Assembly: GCA_029204225.1 (NCBI GenBank)
Contig: CM055092.1
Span: 20,194,036 to 20,258,035 of the forward strand
Direction: 5' to 3'
Source of the DNA: Diphasiastrum complanatum
Lineage: Eukaryota > Streptophyta > Lycopodiopsida > Lycopodiales > Lycopodiaceae
Length of the DNA stretch: 64,000 nt
Position 1 is the stretch's first letter. Each line of letters starts with the position of its first letter. Below are positions 1 to 10,423 of this stretch, one piece after another. The notes under the pieces are model-generated. The model ran no database searches, was not told where the DNA came from, and saw only the letters and a program-made list of their open reading frames with translations. Position numbers and translations under genes: made by a program.

Positions 1-876
<876 letters not shown>

Positions 877-1479
877 ATGCTCACTATAAATAGACCCACA
901 ATGCATTTCTCAATCTCATGCAAATATTATCCTACAACCGGCACTGCGGTAGTTCCGAAGGTGGTGTGTGCATCTTCTAAAGCCACTCTCATCCTTATTA
1001 GCTTGGCTATTTCACTGTTGGACAATGTTTGGGTCTATGAGCGCAAGTTCGTGAAGTTTGTTTCTAATGTTTGGCGAAGAGTATCGGTTTTCTTTAAAAG
1101 TGTCTCAACCAATTGGGAATCCTTAGGATTATTGGAGAAACTATTCAAAATATCTTCTGTGTTCCCCCCCTCTTGTTTGCGTGCTATATTGTGTTGAGTG
1201 TTAAATGTTGTATGTTTTTTTCCAAAGAGCCTTCACTCCTCATACTAACAGATAAAGATCTTCATCTAGGAGCCTTAGGGTACTTTTATCCTCCTTGTAC
1301 CGCTCAAAAATTTTATTTCCTGCAAGATTGCATAGCCTTTGGGTGCTAGTCATCACTCTCTTTGAGAAGCGACCATAATCATTTGCCAATAAACAACACA
1401 CTTCTATGCAGCAATCAGAATTATGGTATTAAATGAAAAAAAAACTAGTCAATTAATTTCAAACGTTTGGGTTTCAGAG

Positions 1480-1997
1480 TATCACTCACCAATCACTTGT
1501 TTTAGTTTATAATGTTCTATTAGTGTTCCACCTAGGTGTATTCATGTCGCCGACGACCCAATCAATGAGTGGATAAGGTATGTCACTTTGTGATTGACTT
1601 TTTCTCCAAGCACATTATACTTAAGGTGGTGTCATGTCCTTTTAATTAAGTTTGTTGTTTCCACTTATTCGTGTGGAAATAAACGTCCCCACTATGGCTA
1701 CATCCTTCTCCAAACAACTTCTCTTCTAGTCCAACCCCTACAGACATATTGTAAAACATCGCTAGCATTTTTGTATTTTAGTTCAAATGTTTTCACTAGC
1801 CTATCAAAATTAGTTTTAGATTGAGAATGCATCAAGTCGCACATGTCTTTGTATAAAGAGCCTCTATCATTTACTGGTACTTTCAGTAAGAGGCTCTCCA
1901 CCCACGCCTTTTTGGCATGAAACGTGCATAACAGAATGTCACATGCCACTTTGGTGTATTCTTTTCCACATATCTCATTGGTTGCAAGTACTTCCAA
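1480..1997 (-). pseudogene. degenerate MULE-type transposase fragment
   Basis: Minus-strand reading gives the pattern 'ILLCTFHAKKAW' near the start, then a stretch ending 'WTRREVVWRRM'. In the same region after two stop codons comes a segment of the form 'TTNL...HHLKYNVLGEKVN...YLIH'. This order (LCxFHxxxAW, then a spacer, then Wxx(R/K)E.W, then TNN.xE...LK...L.GK.NR) is that of Mutator-like transposases of the SWIM-finger type, where it follows the catalytic core. At least four in-frame stops are present, so the copy is dead. Weaker open minus-strand stretches down to about 877 may be its C-terminal part. I see no MULE-type terminal inverted repeats. Family assignment rests on recalled motif order only. 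Confidence 0.5.
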
Positions 1998-2808
1998 GAC
2001 AAATCATGTTGGATTTGTCCTCGTCAATAGACCACATTACATGAGCGTTGTGGTAGGGATTCCCCTAATTATAAATAAACAAGGATAAGTTCAAAGGAAT
2101 GTAGGAGGTCCCAACAAACACACAAAAGTATCAAACTCACTTAAATTTAGAGCTCTACAAGTGTCTTTGTGTTAGAATTTAATTGCTTTCTGGCAGCACC
2201 CTTCAGACGCCCTTCGGAACAACTGTAGAAATGGAAGCACCCGTCATAAAACCTGCATCAAAAGCCTATGCCCGCATCCGAATAGCTGCCCAAGCCATGC
2301 CCCTCCCCTTCGCCACGCGTCGCAATGGCACTGGCTCGTTCGCTATCCATGAGATCGTGCCAGTAAGTGCCAGGCCTTGCAAAGGCAATACTATGTGGTG
2401 AGGTTGGTCAATGGAGTTAGTTAAAAAGTTAACATTTCAGATATGTTGGTGGTGGGAGCCCAAATTTTAAAGGACTGTGATTTTGTTAAGGGCCTTTGTT
2501 ATGCATGGCTATTTTGTTAAGGGTCTAAGTAGAACATGGATCCTATTGGCATGCAAAAAATCAACATGCAAACCATGCAGATTGTTGAAGTGCAAAAAGC
2601 AAATGCATAAAAACGCAATGGCTCATGCAATTCTTTAGTTGTTTCCTCTTTCATTTTTCTTGGCGACGATGGATCGGAACTCAAACCCTTGAAGACTCGT
2701 TAGGGTTGTGAGGAGATAAGCGTCTTCGGCTCATACTTGTGCGCGTCCTGTTTTACCTTCAGTTCCTCATATATTGCTTCTGCTTTGCATCGAGGCTTTT
2801 TTCCCTTT

Positions 2809-2945
2809 GCTTGTTTTCATTGGAGGATCAGAGTTGATGCAAAATTTCTCATAAAAGATTGATTGATGATTTTCCTTGCTTGTTTCATTGGAGGTTCATA
2901 TTTGATGGAAAATTTGTCTTAAAAGATAGATTAATGACGAATTTT
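2809..2945. repeat. ~66-bp imperfect tandem duplication
   Basis: Two adjacent copies share 'CTTGTTT(T)CATTGGAGG', a GATG-AAAATTT core and 'AAAAGAT(T/A)GATT(G/A)ATGA'. They are non-coding. The surrounding 2000-2996 region has no supported gene. Confidence 0.6.
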
Positions 2946-2996
2946 CAATGAAAGATTTGATTGAAGATGAATTTGTGATAGAAAGGCGATAGGGGA

Positions 2997-3433
2997 GATG
3001 AGAGAGCGCATGGCAGAAGAAGCAAAGGAGTGTCATCCTCCGAAGAAGGCAAGGAGCAGAGGCAGGATGGGAAATAGTTAGAAGAGGTCGGTGTTACAGA
3101 TTAGAAATAGGACGATGGCAGCAGAGGCAATGTATGCAGTGATGATATAACTGAAGTAAGTGGTGCATGGAATCAGTTTCGGCTACTCGGCAGCCGTTTA
3201 CGTCATTGAGTCAAATTGATGCCAATTTCGCTCTTGCTCGTGCACTCCATAGGGCAGATGAGAGAGGGCGTGGCGAAAGAAGAAAATGAGCCTGAGTCAT
3301 CATCTGAAGAGTTCAAGGAGCAGAGGTAGGATGGGAAGAAGTCAGAAGAGGTCGGCATTACAGATTAGAAACAAGATGATGGCAACAGAGGCAATATATG
3401 TGGTGATGATGTAACTGAAGTAAGCGTGGCATT
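2997..3433. repeat. ~175-bp unit duplicated at 257-bp spacing
   Basis: Copy one (about 2997-3165) and copy two (about 3254-3433) both run from GATGAGAGAG through AGAAGAGGTCGG(T/C)(G/A)TTACAGATTAGAAA to a shared 'GTGATGATRTAACTGAAGTAAG' end. Scattered substitutions separate them. No reading frame stays open through both copies. The sequence from 3434 to about 3880 carries nothing I can identify. Confidence 0.7.
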
Positions 3434-3879
3434 GCTAAAAATAACTTTTTTTCTTTCTGTGGCTGGATTGGCAGGAGAAGTCTAAGGTAACGTGTTAAAA
3501 TATATTGCCTATTTTGTAGCTAGTCAAAGATGCTTTGTAGCCATTCCTCCATAATTGTCATGATAATACGGGTTAATAGTAAGGGGAGGCACACACGAGA
3601 AACTAACATGTCGACTGAGGAGAATCTACTTTCCTAAAGAGAGCATCTAACAATACTATTAATTTTTTGAAAGATATTTTGAACTCGTTTGATCTAATAA
3701 TAAGCTTGCAATTGAAGTAATTATATTTAATGTGTGGAGGACTTACGCATCATGAGTGGTAGATCAAATAATCAGGAGATGTGTGAATATATATGAATCT
3801 TATGTGAATGATGCTTTCATTATACATGCTGGTCTAGGCACTACAAGCGAAACTTTGCTTGATCACTTTGAACTTTGAT

Positions 3880-4515
3880 ATGCATGCTTGTTTTTTTCCA
3901 AACTTCACAAGGCGTCTCAGATTTTGTGACTAATAACAAGTTTCGAAAGAAGAGGATATTTCCATATTTCAGCCATGAGTTATATAAAGACCACTAGGGA
4001 AAATCCCTAAGATGAGGATAGGAAAACACGAGAGACTGTGGAGCAAAACCACCCAACCAATCCTAGATTCCTCTTGGAGAATCCTCCTAGATCTAGCCCC
4101 CAAGCCATGCCATCTAATAGCAAGAGGAGAAGAGCTCAACTGGTAACCTAGACCAAAGTCGTCGACGAAATAATCACTACCTCAATATATAGAGAGTAGG
4201 ATCTTGTGCATGAGCACATGCAATCCATATGCAGGTCAACTATAAATAGATCATAGCTCTTCATGCATTCCTCCTGTCTATATCAATCACACATACATGC
4301 ACTACTCTATATGTCTCAATTCAAGTGTTTGGGTCCTCTCAAGGTCATTAGTCACAAACAGGCCTCGATGTGGATCAGCGTTCTGAAACAGGGAGCATTC
4401 TACAATTTAACTACCAAAATCAGGAAACAATAGGCATGACCAATAATCTCGAACACTGGAGGGCCGGTCTACCACATTAGGACTATTCTGTGTCCTTAGC
4501 TGAATATGGTCGTAA
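3880..4515 (-). mobile_element. probable gypsy-type LTR remnant
   Basis: Read on the minus strand, a purine tract (AAGGGAGGAAGAA) abuts TGTTACGACC at about 4515. The reading just before it (KDKTCLREEEC) resembles the end of plant Ty3/gypsy polyproteins, which often finish in such a Glu-rich tail next to the polypurine tract. The following 600 bases would be the 3' LTR, with a TATA-like CTATTTATAG near 4245. No second LTR or pol domain was found nearby, so the outer end is a guess. Bases 4516-5118 would be the 3' pol region but are too decayed to translate. Confidence 0.3.
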
Positions 4516-5118
4516 CATTCTTCCTCCCTTAAACAAGTTTTGTCCTTAGAAAGGGAAAAAGAAAACATGAAACTATTCCTTAAGCTTTCAAGTCTTTCCC
4601 ATGAATCATTATTCTTAGTCTGATCTTTTCATCTGAATAAGTATTCAAAGATGCAACAATTTTAAAATTGCTTGCCCCTACTCAATGAACACTAACTCAA
4701 ATCCCCAAAGATACACTAAGATATAAATCTTCCAAATGGGTTGATCTTATCCACAAGAAGAGTTCATCACCTTCATGTAATCCCAATTACATGAAACATT
4801 GGGTGATTTTTCTTATTTCAGAAATCAAATCCAAAAGCTGAAGAAATTCCATTTCAATTTCTTGTAGAAAATAATGCTTCTTGGTACAAATATTCTTAGA
4901 ATATCAAAATATTCTATGATACCACAATTCAGTCATCTAAAATCTCTAGGAGATACACCAAGAGACTTAAACTCATATCTAAGTACCCCAGATACTCTCT
5001 TAAGTTAAGAGCTCTATTCCTAACAACATATGCAAGGAAATAGCATCCATTCAATCATGATGGACTTAATTGCTCCTATTTAACCGGAGATTTAAGCTGA
5101 AAAATAATATGCAAGCAT

Positions 5119-5822
5119 TGTGAAGAATTGCCAAAAATTGACAAATCTAGCTTGATAAAAAAACTATGTAGTATAATGTAAATTTTGTACATAAGTGGAT
5201 TCCACACATGTATGGCCAAAATTCCACGTGGCAACCCACTCCTAATATAGGTTAGGTCAACTCAAGAGAGTTGGTCATGTCTATTTGGTGGTCATCCCTA
5301 CTTTATAGGACCTACACCTAAGTTTAAGGTGAAAATTTGACCAACTAGCTACCTACCAAGCATAACTCTAGGATCTAGGCTAGGGTTTCATTTTAGGGCA
5401 AGAAGGGTGAGTTAACTTCCTTATTACATGCTGGAAACCCACCTAACTTCAAGAAGGAAGTCGAATTTGCTATGTATTCCAAGCTCCCATAGTGAGAAGA
5501 TAGAAAATTTTTGGAGCTCATTGGCAATCTCAAGCTAGTTCACTATGTACATTGAGTTTTTGTGATCCAAATGAAACCAAATCAATTTCTACTTGTTTCT
5601 CAGGTTTAAGGCCTTACTACAGCCTGTATTACACACAAGTGTGAGCTTGGATTTCAATGTTGATCAATGCTTTTGATTGTTAATGCTTGTTGTTTGTCAA
5701 ATTGCCAATCTAGATCAACTTTTTTGTGTCTAGTTTTTTGATAGATTGTTAAGCAAGCATCCAATCACTCTTGTGGATCTTTTGTAGATCCATTTATGGT
5801 CCTAAAGTACAGTACTTTCACA
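5119..5822 (+). repeat. 5' LTR of copia family A copy 1
   Basis: It starts TGTGAAGAATTG and ends TTTCACA, directly followed by TGGTATTAGATCC. Blocks such as 'AGGATCTAGGCTAGGGTTTC' and 'CCATAGTGAGAAGATAGAAA' are shared with the LTRs at 45748 and 48961. It is clearly more diverged from them than those two are from each other. Confidence 0.8.
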
Positions 5823-5835
5823 TGGTATTAGATCC
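5823..5835 (+). other. primer-binding site (initiator Met tRNA type)
   Basis: TGGTATTAGATCC lies immediately after the LTR. The usual plant copia site is TGGTATCAGAGC, complementary to the 3' end of initiator methionine tRNA. This copy has mutated bases, which fits a dead element. Confidence 0.7.
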
Positions 5836-6263
5836 AAGTACAGGAGCATAAGCCATTGATATAATGCAAATCCATTTTTAGCAAGTTTTGGTGCTAAAAA
5901 CTAGTATTGAGAGGGCAAGCTAGAATCTTGATTTTGGTGAGGAGATTTGATCCCGAACTTGGTAGGGGTCCAAATCCGTACTATCCACATGTGTGGGCAC
6001 CTCTGAACCTGCATTTAATGCATGGTATTCATTTGATCCAAATAAATTCAATTTGTGAGCTTTTGATGTAATTTTTGGTGGAAATCTTAGGATAAGCTAC
6101 CAGGATTGAGTGCCATTGATTAGATTTGACTTAGGGTCATGAGATCTAATTAATCTAGGCTGAAATCAGGTCCTCTAAACTTGTTTTACAGGTCTTGAAA
6201 GTACATCAAAAAGTGTGAGGGAGATTTAGTCATGTTATTGTCCAAAAATAGCCAAAATTGACA

Positions 6264-6612
6264 AGATTTGATTGTAAGTAGATTTCACATCATCTTATCT
6301 TCATTCCAACTTTGTGAGGGAGTGATAGAACTGAGATTATAAGTCCATTTTTTGGATTAGAAATCTAATTTGAGTGAAAAACTACAAGAGAGAGACCTTA
6401 GTGAGTTTCTAGAGACAATCAAATCCATTTCTTGGCAAGATTTGTTTGAAAGTAGTTTTCACTTCATCTTATCTTCATTCCAGCTTTGTGAGTGAGTGAT
6501 AGAACTGTGATTATAAATCCATTTGTTGGATTAGAAATCAAATTTGAGTGAAACACTGCAAGTGTGAGACCTTTGTGAGTTTCAAGTCGATGAAATCTAT
6601 TTCTTGTTTGTA
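6264..6612 (+). repeat. 174-bp tandem duplication in copia leader
   Basis: Two head-to-tail copies (about 6264-6437 and 6438-6612) share AAGATTTG, 'CTTATCTTCATTCCA' and 'GTGATAGAACTG(A/T)GATTATAA'. The related element at 45748-49652 has only one copy of this block (about 46875-47050), so the duplication happened in this lineage. Confidence 0.75.
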
Positions 6613-6627
6613 GAAGTCACTAGTAAG

Positions 6628-8055
6628 ATGGGATCTGCTGGAGCATACCTTCTAGAAGTTAGTGGGAGATTGAATTCTACAAATTATGCTATTTGGAAGG
6701 TTGGGATGGAGTCACTCTTGGTGCTCCAAGACCTTTATGAGTTCTTGATTGAAGATGAAGATGAACCTCTAGGTGCACAGGAGTTAGCTAGATACAATAA
6801 GAGATCTAGGCTTGCACTTCATTGTGTGAAGATGAATGTGAGCAATGATTTGTTGAGAGAAGTATCAGCTTGTACTAGTGCTAAAGAGGCTTGGGAGTCT
6901 TTAATCAATCTATGAGTCTAGCAACACTTCTAGAGTTCTTATGCTTAGAAATCAAATTTTGCAAGCATGAGGAGAAGTGAGGAGAGTGCACAGGATTATG
7001 TACTCATAATCAAGTCTCTAAATAGGGAGTTGGCTTCCACTGGAGAGAAGATTCATGATGGAGAGCTTGTACAACTTGTCTTTAATGGTCTAGGCGATGA
7101 CTTTGCAAATTTGGTCCAAAGTTTTGCCATCCAAGACACTTTGCCAACTATAGAAAAACTTCACAGTGTATTAGTGGCTGAAGAGTGTAGGATGCTCCAT
7201 GCAAAATCTAGGATGAGTTCCTTGTCATTGCAGGATGGTGATGAGAAAGCCAATTTCTCAATCAAGGGCAAAAATAATACCAATGGAAAGAAGAAGCATC
7301 CAAAGGAGGCCAAAGAAGAGGATGATGCATCAAGCTCAAAGGACAAGTCAAAGCAGAAATGCTTCTTTTGTGGAAAGAAGGGGCATTATGCATCTGAATG
7401 CTACAAGAGGCTAAGAGCACAAGTGGAGGAGGACAAACAAGGAAACCTTGCAAAGGAGGAGGAGGAGGATGAAGTAGATGTATTCTTGATGGCATCTACA
7501 TCCTCACCAACAAGCAATAGCAATTCAAGAGAGAATTGGTGGATCGACAGTGGGGCTAGCTCCCACATGTCTTGTGAAAAGGACTTTCTCTCAACCTTAC
7601 ACTCTTTCAATGATGCTAAAAATTTTGTCTTTTCTGCAAATGATGAAGAGTGTAGGATAGATGGTGTTGACACCATCTCTTTGTATCTAGAATCCTCAAA
7701 ATGCATGGATCTAGAAAATGTCCTTTATGTACCATCAATCACCAAGAATATGCTTAGTGTTGGTCTACTCTTAGAAAGTGGTTTGGATGTCCACTTTAAG
7801 CATGGTGTTTGCTTCATCTTGAAGAATGATGTTTGCATTGCAAAGGGATTTAAACATGGAAGATTGTTTAAGTTGGAAGCTAGTGTTGCTTTTGAAAGAA
7901 TGAGCTTGGCAAAGGAGGAGATCACTCAAGAGGAGATCTTGGCAAAGTGTGATCTTGCTTGCATTGAGGAGGAAGATCTTGAGGATCAGCCTCAAAGCAT
8001 GAGAGTTCCAAGGGAGTTCTCAATGACAATGGCCAAGTCATCAAATTGCATGTAA
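6628..8055 (+). pseudogene. copia gag-protease, broken
   Basis: The start is the ATG at 6628 (MGSAGAYLLE), matching the start of the family copy at 47067. A Gag (UBN2/DUF4219-like) region comes first. Next is a CCHC zinc knuckle 'CFFCGKKGHYASEC' (nucleic-acid binding), a Glu-rich linker, and the aspartic protease site 'WWIDSGASSHM'. Compared with the sister copy, two small deletions (2 nt and 1 nt, about 6905-6965) put roughly 50 bases out of frame and create stops near 6913. Frame is regained before 6967, and the frame then runs to 8055. Integrase should follow 'GFKHGRLFKL', but the reading diverges into a Glu-rich stretch instead. Confidence 0.85.
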
Positions 8056-8070
8056 ATTGTCCATTCAAGT

Positions 8071-8793
8071 GTGCATTTTGCAAGGGTGGTGAGCATTGGA
8101 GAGTCTACTATCTTTGAATACTTTTTGGAAAGTAGTAGTAGACATGAGGTGACTCGTTTCTTACCTTTAAGATCCATGGTGTTTATTACTTTTTATGACA
8201 AGACAATGAAATGGGATGCTTTGAAATCTACATTTGTTGTTGATAAAGCAATTTCATTGGATAACTATTTTTGTAATAGTTTGAATAGAGTCATAAAAGA
8301 TGAAACATCATTTGCTTTGGAAATCTTTGTGTCCACATGCTTTGTGCATGATCATTCCAATGTAGGGACCAAAGATTATCCTATTTCAATGATAGGAATA
8401 ATGGTAGTGTTTTGCTCTTCAAGTAGAGATTGTAGAATCTACTTGTTTTCAACCAAAGAATTTGTCAATGGTGGAAATGTGATCTTTCAAGAGTGGAAGA
8501 TTTGTAAACTTGAAGAAGCACCTTCGGATCAACACCTTATTCAATTCATTGATGTTTTGGAGTCAAGTCAAGTGGAGGATCAAGCTCAAGACCCGAGGAC
8601 TCCAAGAAGAATCTTGAGTATCAAGATGGAGCCATCAAGGCTCAATCATATGGATCAAGCAAGGCAAGTTGTCTTTGGCAACATTATGTATGCACTTAAT
8701 AGTTTTATTGATGTATCTTCAAGTGCACAAAATGCCTTGGAATCCATGTCTTGGCATAACGTATGGTTTTTGAAGTGTGCTACATGTATATAG
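8071..8793 (+). pseudogene. diverged copia pol remnant, 240-codon open frame
   Basis: The frame is open for 240 codons. Its second half (YLFSTKEF...NVIFQEW, then 'QAQDPRTPRRI', then 'ALESMSW') lines up with the segment after integrase in the copia fragment at 21960-22330 (FNSITSK...DVIFYEG, '[13 protein letters not shown]', '[11 protein letters not shown]'). The first half contains 'LRSMVF', matching 'SKSMVF' of the integrase at about 48690. The expected DNGGEY catalytic block is not recognisable. I read this as a decayed integrase-to-RT linker. A truly retained ORF in a non-autonomous lineage is less likely but possible. Confidence 0.45.
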
Positions 8794-8923
8794 ACACATT
8801 TGTGGAACATCTTGTAAGGGATCCTTTAAGAGGTGGTGAAAGATCCTTCATGGACATCATTCTCTATTGGAGTCTCAAAAGTTCCTTGTTTGTAGCTGGA
8901 TTTTTTACTATGGTAGTCCTATG

Positions 8924-8983
8924 TGGCTTTCCATGTGGCAAGTTCCAAGCCTACATGGTTTTACACGTGGCAACTTTTGAGCC

Positions 8984-9040
<57 letters not shown>

Positions 9041-9272
9041 CTCAAGCCTATGTGGTAGAGCCTGGTTGGTTCGCCACGCAAGCCAATGATATGCAAATGT
9101 GGTTTTTTGCCACGTGGCAACTCCAAGTCTACATAATTTGCCGTGTGTTGACCTACGTGGCTTGCCACGTGGCAACCTGTGACAAGCTTGGTAGATAACA
9201 GGCCTATGACATGCATATGTGGCCTGTTACACAAGCCTACGGTAGGCCTATGTGGCTTGTCACGTGGCCACA
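8924..9272. repeat. diverged minisatellite rich in CACGTG (G-box) palindromes
   Basis: Units of roughly 35-45 bases repeat the theme 'tatGTGGCttgCCACGTGGCAActc...aagCCTA'. Full CACGTG occurs at about 8966, 9112, 9165 and 9260, with decayed versions between. A CT microsatellite (8986-9039) interrupts the array. No coding frame is plausible. Whether the G-boxes bind anything cannot be judged from sequence. Confidence 0.65.
8986..9039. repeat. (CT)n microsatellite
   Basis: About 27 CT units lie inside the G-box minisatellite. All overlapping long Ser-Leu or Arg-Glu frames come from this tract. Confidence 0.97.
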
Positions 9273-9317
9273 TTCGATCTCTTTGTGGGGGAGAGTTGTT
9301 TTCTTAAGGGGGCTCTT

Positions 9318-9446
9318 TATTTTTTTTGCACCCCCTCACCTCCCCTTGAAATAAATGCTTCTTGGTTTCCAAGGGGAGGCTCGAACCTGGGACCAAAGAA
9401 ACTTTGGATGCCAAGCTAACCAGTTGAGCCAACCCCGTTGGGTCCC
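9318..9446 (-). mobile_element. probable tRNA-derived SINE
   Basis: On the minus strand TGGCTCAACTGG (9420-9431) fits the RNA polymerase III A box, and GGTTCGAGCC (9378-9387) fits the B box, 32 bases apart. The head begins near GGGGTTGG (about 9440). The body runs past the B box and ends in an A-rich tail (GCAAAAAAAATAAA, about 9318-9331). A functional tRNA is unlikely: the region between the boxes folds as CCAAAG/CTTTGG around three bases, with no seven-base anticodon loop, and the acceptor ends pair poorly. Target duplications were not identified, so the exact ends are approximate. Confidence 0.5.
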
Positions 9447-9489
9447 CTTGAAAAAAATGAAGAGGCCCCATCCCCAAGCCCCACAAAAA

Positions 9490-9545
9490 AGTTTTTTTTT
9501 TTTTTGGGGGGGGGTGGGGGGGGGGGTGGGTGGGAGTGGGGTGAG
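9490..9545 (+). other. poly-T then G-tract, G-quadruplex-prone
   Basis: A T13-type run is followed by several runs of three or more G separated by single T or A up to about 9545. Such spacing can form a G-quadruplex. It adjoins the SINE-like element and no gene. Confidence 0.6.
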
Positions 9546-9791
9546 GTAAGGGAGGATTTAGTCTCTCCCCACATTCTTTTTTTTAGGGTACATCCCCGAC
9601 CTATGTCTCCACCCATTTTTTTGCGGGGAGGGAGGTGGGCCTTTGCACAACCCCCCTCCTTCGTGCCAGAAGGAAAGCCGTTAGGCCACACTCATGCACG
9701 GACGCACGTCCGCCATCGACGAGCACACTTTACTAGTCTATATACATATATACCTTTATACATAGACATCCTTTTGAATGTAGGTTGTTAT

Positions 9792-10302
9792 GGAAAAAAT
9801 GCATTTCAAAGATTTTCATTGGTCCACGTGTGATTAACTAGATGGACACGTGCCTTTCAATTTATTTCATAAAACTAATGTGATTTTTATTGAAATGATA
9901 TAATACTATGAGTGTTATGGAATTATGCAAACCGTGAACTTCAAGATGAAAAGTGTGATAAGTTAGGATTTTTTTAAAATTAGGTTTTAGAGGCGCAAAA
10001 ATAGCGAGAATGTAGGGTGTAAAAAAAACCCGTTTCAAAGCTTTTCATTGGTCCGTGTGTGATTTGGGTTTTGAGACGTGTTTGACGAACACGTGTTTTT
10101 CAATGTATCCATTTTGATTAAACCTCTCTATATATATCATGAGTGTTTTATAATTGTGCAAATTGCGACCTTCAAGACTAAAAGCGTGACCAATTAGGCT
10201 TCATGTGAGATTAGGGTTGGGCGGAGGGGAGGAGAAACATGGATAATAGAGAGAGAGAGAGAGAATGTAGGGTGTCATGCAAAAAACGCGTTTCAGAGCT
10301 TT
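9792..10302 (+). repeat. tandem duplication upstream of the PLPBP gene (2.2 copies)
   Basis: Copy 1 (9792-10020) and copy 2 (10021-about 10275) share 'TTTCAAAG(A/C)TTTTCATTGGTCC', an ACACGTG motif, 'ATGAGTGTT' and a CTTCAAGA block. A partial third copy (10276-10302) repeats 'GCGTTTCAGAGCTTTTGAG'. GAGAATGTAGGGTGT occurs at 10006 and again at 10261. Offsets are 229 and about 256 bases. The array carries two CACGTGT/ACACGTG sites and ends inside the presumed 5' leader. Confidence 0.75.
10123..10135 (+). promoter_or_regulatory. candidate TATA box of the PLPBP gene
   Basis: CTCTATATATATC lies about 290 bases before the ATG at 10424. It is the only good TATA-like string in the upstream 400 bases. 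The distance implies a GA-rich 5' leader of some 260 bases. No transcription start can be proven from sequence. Confidence 0.35.
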
Positions 10303-10421
10303 TGAGAGAGAGAGAGAGAGAGAGAAAAAGAGAAAAAGAAAAAGAAAGAATAGACAGTAGAGAGAAGAAACACACAGTGAGGGAGAGCGAGAGCGAGAGA
10401 GCGCGAGCGAGCGAGCGAGAG
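10241..10421 (+). repeat. GA-rich tract in the 5' leader
   Basis: Several GA runs and purine-rich stretches (GAGAGA, GAAAAAGA, GCGAGCGA) end three bases before the ATG. Plant GAGA-binding (BPC) proteins use such leaders in other genes; a role here is inference. Confidence 0.7.
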
Positions 10422-10423
10422 AT

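Larger units (their letters stand above)
5119..8793 (+). mobile_element. Ty1/copia element, family A copy 1, lacking its 3' LTR
   Basis: The layout is LTR (5119-5822), primer-binding site, untranslated leader with an internal duplication, gag with zinc knuckle, protease, and a long degraded pol remnant. It belongs to the same family as the copia at 45748-49652: LTR, leader and Gag all align by eye. No 3' LTR was found before the minisatellite at 8924, so the right end is truncated or replaced. The 8794-8923 stretch holds nothing recognised. Confidence 0.8.

Noticed and set aside
877-1349. + strand frames of 106 and 78 codons
   Set aside because: No domain. The minus strand of the same stretch reads more like the tail of the MULE relic.
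8908-9273. Ser-Leu and Arg-Glu repeat frames, also at 10211-10520, 27073-27320, 39652-40022 and 51180-51242
   Set aside because: They are translations of CT/GA or CA microsatellites with no flanking domain.
9378-9446. A true tRNA gene on the minus strand
   Set aside because: Boxes fit, but the anticodon arm has a three-base loop and the acceptor stem does not pair, so SINE is preferred.
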